From Propionivibrio sp. (lineage in GTDB: Bacteria > Pseudomonadota > Gammaproteobacteria > Burkholderiales > Rhodocyclaceae): a DNA stretch of 18,047 nt. Both the position numbers and the translations under genes were made by a program. Below are positions 7,110 to 14,755 of the stretch, one piece after another. The DNA lies in the NCBI GenBank assembly GCA_003249625.1, contig QKII01000068.1:1-18047 (forward strand), read 5' to 3'. The notes below the pieces were generated by a model. It had not been told where the DNA came from and searched no databases. It saw only the letters and a list, made by a program, of their open reading frames with translations. Position 1 is the first letter of the stretch. Every line of letters starts with the position of its first letter.

Positions 7110-7769
7110 ATGAGTTCACAGGCAGAACTGTCAAACGGGCGTCAGTCCGGTTCGGGTCTTCGTAAATTTGTTTTGCCGGCGGTTGTTGTCGCCGTGCTTG
7201 CCGCGATGGTGCTGGATACCAAGGTCGTGCGGATCGGTTCCGCGGAGGATGTTCGCGCCCAGGTGTTTTCGCCTGAAGCCTTCGGGAAAAAAGAGTTTCC
7301 GAAAATCAAGGCGTCGATCGAGAAGGCGGCGGTAGACGCGAAGCAGCTGGCGGAGGCCATTGCCGCGGACAAGGCCGCGGCCGGAGAGAAATATGGCAAG
7401 CCGGGAAGCGTCGGGCCGATCTTCCCGGTGAAGTTCAGCGGAGTGGTCGGCGAGGGAAGCAGCGGTATCTTCAAGGTGAAGGTCGACGGCTTGCCGGAAG
7501 GCATCGGGGTCCGGGTTCAAACCGGGCCGGCCATCAACGGCACCGAGGTTCGCGATGCAACGGGTACCATCAGCTTTGGCCAGTTCACCAACCAGATCGA
7601 ATATCAGGATGCCGGTGCCGCGCTGAACGACCAGATCAAGGCCTTGGTCCTGGCCAAGCTGGATCGGGAGAAGTTGCCCGGCAAGACGATCGAAGTCGTT
7701 GGCGTGTTCCAGTTGATCAATCCGGCCAACTGGATGGTTACGCCGGTACAGTTGAAGGTCGCGCCATGA
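7110..7769 (+). CDS. DUF2291-family protein of a sugar ABC importer
   Basis: A 219-residue protein that opens the first importer operon. Residues 1-17 are polar, 18-34 (LRKFVLPAVVVAVLAAM) form one hydrophobic segment, and the rest is a predicted periplasmic domain. The family landmarks are VRIGSAEDVRAQVFSPEAFG (40-59), FPVKFSGVVGEGSSGIFKV (105-123) and near the C-terminus LPGKTIEVVGVFQLINPANW. DUF2291 proteins are typically encoded next to CUT2 sugar importers, including polyol systems of rhizobia as I recall; their role is unknown, probably accessory to transport. Unlike many members, there is no cysteine at the end of the hydrophobic stretch (LAAMVLDTKVV), so this one looks membrane-anchored rather than a lipoprotein. 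ATG 7110 has AGGAAG about six bases upstream. Its stop overlaps the ATPase start by four bases (ATGA), showing translational coupling. Confidence 0.85.
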   Translation: MSSQAELSNGRQSGSGLRKFVLPAVVVAVLAAMVLDTKVVRIGSAEDVRAQVFSPEAFGKKEFPKIKASIEKAAVDAKQLAEAIAADKAAAGEKYGKPGSVGPIFPVKFSGVVGEGSSGIFKVKVDGLPEGIGVRVQTGPAINGTEVRDATGTISFGQFTNQIEYQDAGAALNDQIKALVLAKLDREKLPGKTIEVVGVFQLINPANWMVTPVQLKVAP

Positions 7770-9301
7770 GTGCCCTGCCGAAAGCATCGCCCGCCGATGG
7801 CGAAGCGGTGATGTCGGCACGCAACGTTGCCAAGTTTTTTGGCAGTGTGCGTGCATTGAACGGGGTGAATTTCGACATCCATCGCGGCCAGGTGACGACC
7901 CTGTTCGGGGAAAACGGCGCGGGGAAGTCGACATTGATGAAGATCCTCGCCGGCATCCAGCCGCCAACCTCCGGCGAGATCATCCTCGACGGCGAACCGG
8001 TCAGGTTTTCCTCCTCGACGGAGGCCCGCGATCGCGGTATCTCGATCATCCACCAGGAGTTAAGTCTGGCACCCAATCTCTCGGTGCGCGATAACATCTT
8101 CATGGGGCGCGAGATTCGCACGGCGACCGGAGTCAACTTTGCGGAGGAGGCCCGGCGCACCAAGTCCTTGATGGAGGAAATGGAAGAAGACATTGACCCG
8201 ATGACGCTGGTCGAAGACCTTCGTCTCGGCCAGCAACAGATCGTCGAGATTGCGCGCGCCCTGTCGGTCAATAGCCGCATCCTGATCATGGATGAGCCCA
8301 CTTCGGCGCTTTCGGCGACGGAAGTCGAGGTGCTGTTCAAAGTGATTCGTGACTTGAAATCGCGTGGCGTCTCGATCGTCTATATTTCCCACCATCTCGA
8401 AGAAGCATTGCAGATTACCGATCATGCGGTGGTGCTGCGGGATGGCAACATGACGGCGAAGGCCCCGCGTGCGGAAATCGACCTCGAGTGGATCGTCCGC
8501 AACATGGTTGGCGATAACTTCGACCTCGGCAGCCCGCCGACCGGGTACGAGTTCGGCGACGTGTCGCTTTCAATCGACGACGTCGTTGTGACGGAGGCCT
8601 CCGGCGCCAACGTGGTCGACCATATGTCGCTGCAGGTACGTGCCGGCGAAATCGTCTGCATCTACGGGCTGATGGGCGCCGGTCGCACCGAACTGCTCGA
8701 AGCTGTGGCTGGACGGGGCGAACTGGTGAATGGGAAGGTGCTTCTGGAAGGTGAGGACGTCTCGGGGATGACCATCGCCGAGCGCATCGCCAAGGGCTTG
8801 TCGCTCGTGCCGGAGGATCGCCAGCGTGACGGCTTGGTGCAAACGATGACTGTCGGGAAAAACCTGTCACTCGCGAGCATCGGTGCCTTCGTGAAGGGGT
8901 GCTTCACCTCGCCACAGCGCGAACGCGAACTGGTCGACGAATCGATTCGTCGTGTCACGGTGAAGACCTCTGGTGGAGGCGCCGCCATCGGCTCCCTCTC
9001 GGGGGGAAATCAGCAGAAGGTGGTGATTGGCAAGATGTTGGCGACGAATCCCAAAGTGCTGTTGCTGGATGAGCCGAGCCGCGGAATCGACATCGGCGCC
9101 AAGGCCGAGGTCTTTCGCCTGATCGCCGAGCGGGCCCGGCAAGGGCTTGCGGTGATCTATTCGACGTCGGAAGTTGGCGAGTGTTTGAGCGTCGCGCACC
9201 GCATCATCGTGATGGTGCGGGGCAAGATCTCGGCTGAATTCGGGCCCGATGTTTCCAAGGAACAAATCATGGCTGCCTCGGGCGAGTCCGTGGTCGAATG
9301 A
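7766..9301 (+). CDS. CUT2-type sugar ABC importer, ATP-binding subunit (importer 1)
   Basis: A 511-residue tandem ATPase (RbsA/MglA type) that drives sugar import from the cytoplasmic face. The first domain has Walker A GENGAGKST (48-56), Q-loop HQELS (96-100), a degenerate signature LRLGQQQ (152-158), Walker B RILIMDEPTS (171-180) and the switch histidine in ISHH (207-210). The second domain has a P-loop without lysine, GLMGAGRTE (301-309), a canonical signature LSGGNQQK (411-418) and Walker B VLLLDEPSRG (431-440). This asymmetry is normal for the family. It starts inside the last codons of the DUF2291 gene (ATGA overlap) and is followed after 22 bases by its permease. The substrate is not readable from the ATPase; the cluster suggests a tetritol, pentitol or related sugar. 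Confidence 0.96.
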   Translation: MSALPKASPADGEAVMSARNVAKFFGSVRALNGVNFDIHRGQVTTLFGENGAGKSTLMKILAGIQPPTSGEIILDGEPVRFSSSTEARDRGISIIHQELSLAPNLSVRDNIFMGREIRTATGVNFAEEARRTKSLMEEMEEDIDPMTLVEDLRLGQQQIVEIARALSVNSRILIMDEPTSALSATEVEVLFKVIRDLKSRGVSIVYISHHLEEALQITDHAVVLRDGNMTAKAPRAEIDLEWIVRNMVGDNFDLGSPPTGYEFGDVSLSIDDVVVTEASGANVVDHMSLQVRAGEIVCIYGLMGAGRTELLEAVAGRGELVNGKVLLEGEDVSGMTIAERIAKGLSLVPEDRQRDGLVQTMTVGKNLSLASIGAFVKGCFTSPQRERELVDESIRRVTVKTSGGGAAIGSLSGGNQQKVVIGKMLATNPKVLLLDEPSRGIDIGAKAEVFRLIAERARQGLAVIYSTSEVGECLSVAHRIIVMVRGKISAEFGPDVSKEQIMAASGESVVE

Positions 9302-9323
9302 AAAATATTAGGAGAAATATCGC

Positions 9324-10430
9324 ATGACTACTGCGAATAAAGTCGCGCAAAGCGTTCAGGGCGCTCCATCTCAAGGCGGTATCGATATTGTGCGGATCCT
9401 TCTCGAAGGGCGCGCGTTCTTTGCCTTGATCGTGATCATTCTTGTGTTTTCGGTGTTGTCGCCGGTCTATTTCTCGACCGCCAACTTCCTGGTCATGGCC
9501 TCGCACGTGGCAATCTACGGGCTGTTGGCCATTGGCATGCTGGTGGTGATTCTGACCGGGGGCATTGATCTTTCCGTCGGATCGACTCTCGGCTTGTGCG
9601 GCGTGGTGGCCGGCGGGTTGATGCAGGGCGTGGAGATCGAGTCGCTGGGCTCAATTTATTATCCCTCGGTCTGGGTTGTCGTCGTGCTGACGTGTGCGCT
9701 GGGCGGCTTTATCGGTGCGGTCAATGGCGTGCTGATTGCCTACCTCAAGGTGCCGGCGTTTGTCGCTACGCTCGGTGTGCTGTATTGCGCCCGGGGCGTC
9801 GCCTTGTTGCTGACCAATGGACTGACTTACAACAATCTGGGGGGGGAGCCTCAACTCGGAAACACCGGCTTCGACTGGCTCGGTTTCAATACCATCCTTA
9901 ATGTCCCCATCGGCGTGCTGGTTCTGGTGTTGCTGGCACTCGTCGCGGTGGTTCTGCTCAACAGAACGGCATTCGGGCGTTGGGTCTACTCGACCGGCGG
10001 CAATGCGCGAGCGGCTGAACTCTCAGGCGTTCCGGTCAAGTTCACCACGATTTCAGTCTATGTGTTCTCTGGTGTTTGCGCCGCGGTCGCCGGGCTGGTC
10101 TTGTCCTCGCAGCTCACGTCGGCCGGACCGACGGCGGGGATGACCTACGAATTGACCGCCATCGCTGCGGTGGTTGTAGGCGGGGCCGCGCTGAGCGGGG
10201 GGCGCGGCAATGTGCGCGGCACACTGCTTGGTGCCTTCGTTATCGGCTTTCTTTCGGATGGTCTCGTCATCATCGGCGTTTCGGCATACTGGCAAACCGT
10301 CTTTACCGGTGCGGTGATCGTTCTCGCTGTGCTGATGAACTCCATTCAATACTCCAAGCGGCCCAAGCCGCTGCCCACTTCGGGGAGTCCTTCCATTCCT
10401 CAGAAAGAGCCCGCAGGGAAGCTCGCCTGA
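9324..10430 (+). CDS. CUT2-type sugar ABC importer, permease subunit (importer 1)
   Basis: A 368-residue inner-membrane permease of the RbsC/BPD_transp_2 family, probably acting as a homodimer. After a polar N-terminus (1-29), it has about eight to ten hydrophobic segments. The family hallmark TGGIDLSVGS is at 78-87, followed by a second landmark GAVNGVLIAYLKVPAFVATLG in the middle. The cytoplasmic coupling region is TGGNARAAELSGVPV, and the motif AIAAVVVGGAALSGGRG precedes the last helices. The C-terminal tail is proline- and lysine-rich and longer than usual (about 30 residues). AGGAGA sits eight bases before ATG 9324. It follows the ATPase by 22 bases and precedes the binding protein by 56, so all four importer-1 genes form one operon. 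Confidence 0.95.
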   Translation: MTTANKVAQSVQGAPSQGGIDIVRILLEGRAFFALIVIILVFSVLSPVYFSTANFLVMASHVAIYGLLAIGMLVVILTGGIDLSVGSTLGLCGVVAGGLMQGVEIESLGSIYYPSVWVVVVLTCALGGFIGAVNGVLIAYLKVPAFVATLGVLYCARGVALLLTNGLTYNNLGGEPQLGNTGFDWLGFNTILNVPIGVLVLVLLALVAVVLLNRTAFGRWVYSTGGNARAAELSGVPVKFTTISVYVFSGVCAAVAGLVLSSQLTSAGPTAGMTYELTAIAAVVVGGAALSGGRGNVRGTLLGAFVIGFLSDGLVIIGVSAYWQTVFTGAVIVLAVLMNSIQYSKRPKPLPTSGSPSIPQKEPAGKLA

Positions 10431-10486
10431 TGAACGTCCGCCGATTGCTCGGCACTTTGTAATGAAGCAACTTAGGAGAGGTAGAT

Positions 10487-11440
10487 ATGTTTAAAACAAC
10501 ACGCCGTAAACTTATCGCAGCACTGTTGCTCACCCCGCTCATGGCCGGTGCCGCGATGGCACAGGGCAAGGGCCTGATGACGATCATCGTGAACGATCCG
10601 GCTAACCCGTATTGGTATACGGAAGGCCAGGTCGCCAAGGCGACTGCGGAAAAGATGGGCTACACGGCGGTAGTCGCTGCTCACGTCGGCGATACGAATA
10701 CGGAGAGCAAGTTGATCGATACGGCGATCACCAACAAGTCGGTCGCCATCCTGCTCGATCCGGCCAATGCCAGTGGTTCGGTCGGTGCTGTCCAGAAAGC
10801 GGTTGCCGCGAAGATCCCCGTGCTGCTGATCAATGCGGAAATCAACAAGGACGGTTTGGCCAAGGCTCAGCTGGTTTCGAACAACGCCCAAGGCGCTGCA
10901 CTCGGAGCGCAGCAGTGGGTGAAGGTGATGGGCGACAAGGGTAAGTACGTCGAACTCTTCGGTGCGCCGTCCGACAACAACGCGGCAACCCGTTCGAACG
11001 GCTATAAGACGGTGCTCAGCCAGTACCCCGACCTCAAGAAGGCAGCACAGGAAGTTGCGAACTGGGATCGCACGCAAGGCCACAACAAGATGCAAGCAAT
11101 GTTGCAGGCGAATCCCGACATCACTGGCGTGATCAGCGGCAATGACGAAATGGCGTTGGGAGCGATTGCTGCGTTGAAGAAGGCGGGCAAGCTCAAGGAC
11201 GTCGTGGTGGGCGGCTTCGATGGATCGCCAGATGCCGTCGCGGCCGTCAAGGCAGGTGAATTGGCCTACACGGTGCTGCAGCCGGTCGCGGTGTTCTCGG
11301 AAGCGGCAGTTAAGCAGGCTGACTCGTTTATCCGGACAGGCAAGACCGGGGCGAAGAGCGAGAAGCAGTTGTTCGACTGCCTGTTGATCACTAAGGACAA
11401 CGTCAGCAAGTACTCGTCGCCGTTCGTTCTGGACAAGTAA
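10487..11440 (+). CDS. Periplasmic sugar-binding protein (importer 1)
   Basis: A 317-residue RbsB-like substrate-binding protein (Peripla_BP_4 type). A classical signal peptide (MFKTTRRKLIAALLLTPLMA, then GAAMA) is probably cut after A25, leaving QGKGLMTIIVNDPANPYW at the mature start. Typical ligand-site landmarks follow: LLDPAN (89-94), VLLINAEIN (112-120), SGNDEMALGA (217-226, N219/D220) and GGFDGSPDAV (242-251, D245). It would bind the sugar or polyol in the periplasm and deliver it to the importer-1 permease. AGGAGAG lies about six bases before ATG 10487. It is the last gene of the importer-1 operon, and a strong hairpin follows at 11472-11503. Ligand identity needs a binding assay; a C4 or C5 polyol or sugar is inferred from context. 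Confidence 0.95.
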   Translation: MFKTTRRKLIAALLLTPLMAGAAMAQGKGLMTIIVNDPANPYWYTEGQVAKATAEKMGYTAVVAAHVGDTNTESKLIDTAITNKSVAILLDPANASGSVGAVQKAVAAKIPVLLINAEINKDGLAKAQLVSNNAQGAALGAQQWVKVMGDKGKYVELFGAPSDNNAATRSNGYKTVLSQYPDLKKAAQEVANWDRTQGHNKMQAMLQANPDITGVISGNDEMALGAIAALKKAGKLKDVVVGGFDGSPDAVAAVKAGELAYTVLQPVAVFSEAAVKQADSFIRTGKTGAKSEKQLFDCLLITKDNVSKYSSPFVLDK

Positions 11441-11813
11441 CATTCTCTGACGGTATCTATTGCCGTCTCTGCGGCACGAGTGCTGATCTCAGCATTTGTG
11501 CCGAAACCCAAGGACTCCCTTTGTGCTGATTGTTTTCCGGGTGGAGCCCGGAGGTGTGCGCACGCGTTTCATGGTGGGTTTGGTGAATCCAGGTAGATAG
11601 TAAGCAGAAGAAGGGGGCTCGGTCTCTGTCGAACACATCAACCCGTGCGTGAGAACTCCGCTTTTTAGCAGCTCTTTCGCCAAATGCTCGAAGCACGTGA
11701 TGTGCCTTCTACTCATTCCTCGGTATTGCCGAGTCCGAGCGTTCGGTGAGTCCGGTTTTCTGGAAAGCATGTTTCGTTCGCGCGGCAATTCCAAATAGCG
11801 AAAGGAATTTTTC
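11441..11813. other. Intergenic region between importer 1 and the second dehydrogenase
   Basis: This 373-base gap starts with a 14-bp hairpin (11472-11503), then a smaller inverted repeat TCCGGG-TGGAG-CCCGGA (11536-11552) and CTCGG-TATTG-CCGAG (11719-11733) followed by a direct repeat GAGTCCG (11731-11737 and 11748-11754). I see no convincing gene and no clear -35/-10 pair, although the length suggests that the next gene may have its own promoter. Confidence 0.45.
11472..11503 (+). terminator. Strong hairpin downstream of the importer-1 binding protein
   Basis: CGGCACGAGTGCTG (11472-11485) pairs with CAGCATTTGTGCCG (11490-11503), with two G-U pairs, around the tetraloop ATCT, a 14-bp stem. 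It starts 32 bases after the binding-protein stop. No T-run follows (AAACCCAAGG), so it may act as a 3'-end stabiliser for the binding-protein mRNA or as a non-canonical terminator. Confidence 0.55.
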
Positions 11814-12857
11814 ATGGGAGTCACAATGAAAGCTGCCGTGATGTACGGCCCCCGCGAGATGCGCGTGGAGGATCGCCCGCGTCCCGGTGTTGTACCAGGT
11901 GAATTGCTGATCAAAGTTCATCATGTGGGGATTTGCGGTTCGGATATGCACTTTCTCAAGGATGGCCGCCTCGGGAACTGGGTCGTTGATTCGCCCCTGA
12001 TCCTGGGGCACGAGTCTGCCGGGGAGGTTATCGAAGTCGGTCCCGGTGTCGAGGGCTTTTCCGTCGGCGACAAGGTGGCGCTGGAACCGGGAGTCCCGTG
12101 CGGGTCGTGCTGGAGTTGCATGACCGGGCATTACAACCTCTGTTCGAATATGTCGTTCATGGCTATTCCGCACGAACGGGACGGGGTGTTCTGCGAATAC
12201 GTCTCTCATCCCGCGAAAATGTGCTTCAAGTTGCCTTCGAACGTAAGTACGCTCGAAGGCGCTCTCTGCGAGCCTCTCTCTGTTGGGCTTTATGCCGTCG
12301 AGAAATCGGGTGCCAAGCTGGGGCAAAGTGCCGTTATATTCGGTTCGGGCTGTATCGGCCTGGTCACGATGCTGGTCCTTAAAGCCATTGGTGTGAGCGA
12401 TATCTCGGTTGTCGATATCGTGCAGAAGCGCCTTGATACGGCCTTGGCGCTGGGGGCCAAACGGGTTATTCGCGGGGACCGGGAGGACGCTGTTGCCGCG
12501 CTGATGAAAACGGGGGGCTGTGACGTCGTTTTCGATGCGGCTGGTAGCCCTCGTACGGCCTTGCAAGCCACGCAGGTTGTCGCGCCAAACGGTGTGGTCG
12601 TCATCGTCGGCATGGCCGCCGATCCCGTCATCGGTATGGATATTGGCACGATGGCATCGCGGGAGGCTCGCCTCGAAACCATTTTCCGCTACCGTAACCA
12701 TTATCCGACGGCAATCAAGGCTGTCGAGTCCGGTGTCATCCCTTTGAAAAAGATTGCCTCTCATGTCTTCCCGTTTGAGAAGATCGTGGAAAGCGTTTTA
12801 TACAACATGGATAATCCGAACGAAGTCGTCAAAGGCGTCATCAGCTTTGTCGACTGA
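11814..12857 (+). CDS. Zinc-dependent polyol dehydrogenase (sorbitol/xylitol dehydrogenase-like)
   Basis: A 347-residue medium-chain dehydrogenase, the usual length for sorbitol/xylitol dehydrogenases, expected to oxidise a secondary hydroxyl of a polyol to a ketone with NAD+. The catalytic zinc ligands are C41 (GICGSDMH), H66-E67 (LGHESAG) and E153 (CEPLSVG). The structural zinc loop has C96, C99, C102 and C110 (PCGSCWSCMTGHYNLC). The Rossmann turn is GSGCIG (177-182) and D201 favours NAD+. FRYRNHYPTAI (291-301) is typical of the sorbitol/xylitol branch. ATG 11814 follows AAAGGA by about eight bases; ATG 11826 (MKAAV, preceded by GGGAG) is a plausible alternative. It stands alone between the two importer operons. 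If the product is xylulose, the FGGY kinase would take it next. L-threitol, xylitol, arabitol and sorbitol all remain possible substrates. Confidence 0.9.
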   Translation: MGVTMKAAVMYGPREMRVEDRPRPGVVPGELLIKVHHVGICGSDMHFLKDGRLGNWVVDSPLILGHESAGEVIEVGPGVEGFSVGDKVALEPGVPCGSCWSCMTGHYNLCSNMSFMAIPHERDGVFCEYVSHPAKMCFKLPSNVSTLEGALCEPLSVGLYAVEKSGAKLGQSAVIFGSGCIGLVTMLVLKAIGVSDISVVDIVQKRLDTALALGAKRVIRGDREDAVAALMKTGGCDVVFDAAGSPRTALQATQVVAPNGVVVIVGMAADPVIGMDIGTMASREARLETIFRYRNHYPTAIKAVESGVIPLKKIASHVFPFEKIVESVLYNMDNPNEVVKGVISFVD

Positions 12858-12879
12858 GTCCTTTAACGTGGATGCCGCT

Positions 12880-12899
12880 CCCCGGGCTAACGTTCGGGG
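12880..12899 (+). terminator. Short GC hairpin after the second dehydrogenase
   Basis: CCCCG (12880-12884) pairs with CGGGG (12895-12899) around a 10-base loop, 23 bases past the stop. There is no T-run. It is a weak terminator candidate and abuts the operator cluster that follows. Confidence 0.3.
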
Positions 12900-12946
12900 T
12901 GATTGAATGGTGTAATCGGTGATTGAAAAAAATCACCGAGTGATTG
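12899..12946. promoter_or_regulatory. Candidate operator cluster before the second importer operon
   Basis: TCGGTGATT (12916-12924) and AATCACCGA (12931-12939) form a perfect 9-bp inverted repeat with a GAAAAA spacer; its core TGATT-N6-AATCA equals that at 5191-5206. In addition the heptamer GTGATTG occurs three times on the plus strand, starting at 12899, 12919 and 12940, so spaced 20 and 21 bases, about two helical turns. This fits co-operative binding of a regulator on one face of the DNA about 65 bases upstream of the -35 element. The rest of the 336-base gap (12858-13193) has no gene I can support. Confidence 0.55.
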
Positions 12947-13005
12947 TTTGTGGCGTAATGGCGGTGTTTTTGTGCTTTCATATTCTCTATGATGTGGTTG
13001 ACTTG

Positions 13006-13034
13006 TTGACATCTCGGGGCTCTAGTTCCAGAAT
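13006..13034 (+). promoter_or_regulatory. Sigma70-type promoter of the second importer operon
   Basis: TTGACA (13006-13011), a 17-base spacer and CAGAAT (13029-13034). The spacing and both hexamers equal those at 5315-5343, and AGTT(C/T)CAGAATGG is shared around the -10. It lies about 160 bases upstream of the ATPase start. Confidence 0.6.
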
Positions 13035-13193
13035 GGTTTTCAAGCCGCATCATACAAGGCAGCCACGAGCCGCCCAGTTCAAATAATCGCGGCCGAGCAC
13101 ATCGGGGTTGCAGACAAAGAAGAAATAGCACGCAAAAAGACCTTAGCCTCAGGCCGTGGGTGTGCGTATGCAAGCTTCGGAGAGTCAAGCGAG

Positions 13194-14738
13194 ATGCCTG
13201 ATAGCGCAACAGAGTTGACAAGCCTTCCTCATGCGGTGCCGGTGGCGGCACAGATATCTGCTGGCCCTCTGGTCCTCGCCAGCGGTGTAGCGAAGAGCTT
13301 TAACGGCGTTCCCGCACTCCGGAACGGTTGCCTTGAGTTGTACGCTGGCAGTGTTCATGCGCTGTGTGGTGGCAATGGCGCGGGGAAGTCGACGTTTCTC
13401 AATGTCCTGATGGGGATTCTCCAGCGCGATGCGGGGTCCATCAAGGTACGGGGACGTGAGGTCCATTTCGCGAATCCGAATGAGGCGTTGCACGCCCGGA
13501 TCTCGATCATTACACAGGAGTTGTCACCGATTCCTGGCATGAGCGTCGCGGAGAATATTTTCCTGGGGCGCGAACCCAAGAAGCTCGGTGTCGTTGTCGA
13601 CTACCCGCGCCTGTTCGCGAGAGCCGGTGAGCTACTGGAGCGCCTGGGCTTCGATATCGACCCGCGTACTCCGATGTACAGGCTGAGCCTCGCGCAAACG
13701 CAACTGGTGGAGATCGCCAAGGCGTTCAGCCACCAGAGCGAAATCATCATCATGGACGAGCCGACCTCGGCCATCGGTGAGAATGAAACCGAGATCCTGT
13801 TCGACGCGATCCGCTCAGTGTCGTCACAAGGAGCCGGGATCATCTACGTCTCCCACCGCTTGTCCGAGATCTTCACGATTGCCGATAGCTACACGGTTTT
13901 CCGCGATGGCGGGTTCATCGAAACAGGCAAGCTGGCTGATATCGATCGCCGTCATCTCGTGCGGCAGATCGTTGGTCGGGAGCTGAATGCCGGCGAGCGA
14001 AAGGAAAAGAAGGCGGACGGCGAGGTCGTGTTGTCTGTGAAGAACTTCAGCCGCGCGAGCGAGTTCGACGATATTTCCCTCGACGTCAAACGGGGCGAGG
14101 TGCTCGGTATCTACGGGCTGATCGGGTCGGGTCGAAGCGAATTCCTCAATTGTGTTTTCGGTATTACCACACCGAACTCGGGCAGCGCAGCGCTTCTTGG
14201 CAAGCCGATACCCAAGGGAAAGCCGAGACAGTCCATCCAGCAAGGCATTTCGTTGATTACGGAGGATCGCAAGGCGACGGGCCTGGTGCTCAGTTCGTCG
14301 GTAGCGTTCAACACAACGCTGGCGGCGCTGCCCAATCTGTCCACGGTCTCGTATATCGATCGCCCGAAAGAGCGGCGCTTGATGACGGCGCTGATCGAAC
14401 GCATGCGCGTGAAGCTGGCGACACCGGAAATGGACGTCTGCGAGCTGAGTGGCGGTAACCAGCAAAAGGTGGTGTTGGCCAAATGCATGGCGACTGATCC
14501 GATTTGTCTTCTGTGCGACGAACCGACGCGCGGAATCGATGAGGGGGCCAAGCGGGAAGTGTACGCCTTCCTGTCCGAGTTCGCTGCGAAAGGCGGCGCG
14601 GTTGTGGTTGTCTCGTCCGAGGCGCCTGAAGTGCTCGAGGTCAGCGACAGGATCGCGATCTTCAAAAAGGGACGTCTGGCGGTCGTGATCGACGGCCACC
14701 AGGCGTCACAGGAAGAACTTCTTCATCTTGCATCTTGA
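13194..14738 (+). CDS. CUT2-type sugar ABC importer, ATP-binding subunit (importer 2)
   Basis: A 514-residue tandem ATPase of the RbsA type, clearly diverged from the importer-1 ATPase. The first domain has Walker A GGNGAGKST (59-67), Q-loop TQELS (107-111), a degenerate signature LSLAQTQ (164-170), Walker B EIIIMDEPTS (183-192) and the switch histidine in YVSHRLSE (218-225). The second domain has GLIGSGRSE (308-316, no P-loop lysine, as usual in this family), the signature LSGGNQQK (418-425) and Walker B LLCDEPTRG (439-447). ATG 13194 is preceded only by a distant GGAG, so translation initiation may be weak. It is first in the importer-2 operon, downstream of the promoter at 13006-13034, and its end lies 17 bases before the permease start. 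It has no DUF2291 partner, unlike importer 1. Confidence 0.95.
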   Translation: MPDSATELTSLPHAVPVAAQISAGPLVLASGVAKSFNGVPALRNGCLELYAGSVHALCGGNGAGKSTFLNVLMGILQRDAGSIKVRGREVHFANPNEALHARISIITQELSPIPGMSVAENIFLGREPKKLGVVVDYPRLFARAGELLERLGFDIDPRTPMYRLSLAQTQLVEIAKAFSHQSEIIIMDEPTSAIGENETEILFDAIRSVSSQGAGIIYVSHRLSEIFTIADSYTVFRDGGFIETGKLADIDRRHLVRQIVGRELNAGERKEKKADGEVVLSVKNFSRASEFDDISLDVKRGEVLGIYGLIGSGRSEFLNCVFGITTPNSGSAALLGKPIPKGKPRQSIQQGISLITEDRKATGLVLSSSVAFNTTLAALPNLSTVSYIDRPKERRLMTALIERMRVKLATPEMDVCELSGGNQQKVVLAKCMATDPICLLCDEPTRGIDEGAKREVYAFLSEFAAKGGAVVVVSSEAPEVLEVSDRIAIFKKGRLAVVIDGHQASQEELLHLAS

Positions 14739-14755
14739 ACAAGGTAAGACAACGC

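Noticed and set aside
8666..8692. Loss of the P-loop lysine in the second ATPase domain of importer 1 (also in importer 2)
   Set aside because: It looked like damage, but GxxGxGR(T/S)E in the second domain and a degenerate first signature are normal for RbsA-type ATPases.
12916..12939. Inverted repeat before importer 2 as a terminator of the second dehydrogenase
   Set aside because: No T-run follows, and the same core with the same spacer occurs in the divergent control region, so an operator is more likely.
14735..14755. TTG start giving the importer-2 permease an overlap with the ATPase stop
   Set aside because: Overlap starts do occur, but the ATG at 14756 has a plausible AAGG upstream and the seven extra residues are not family-like.
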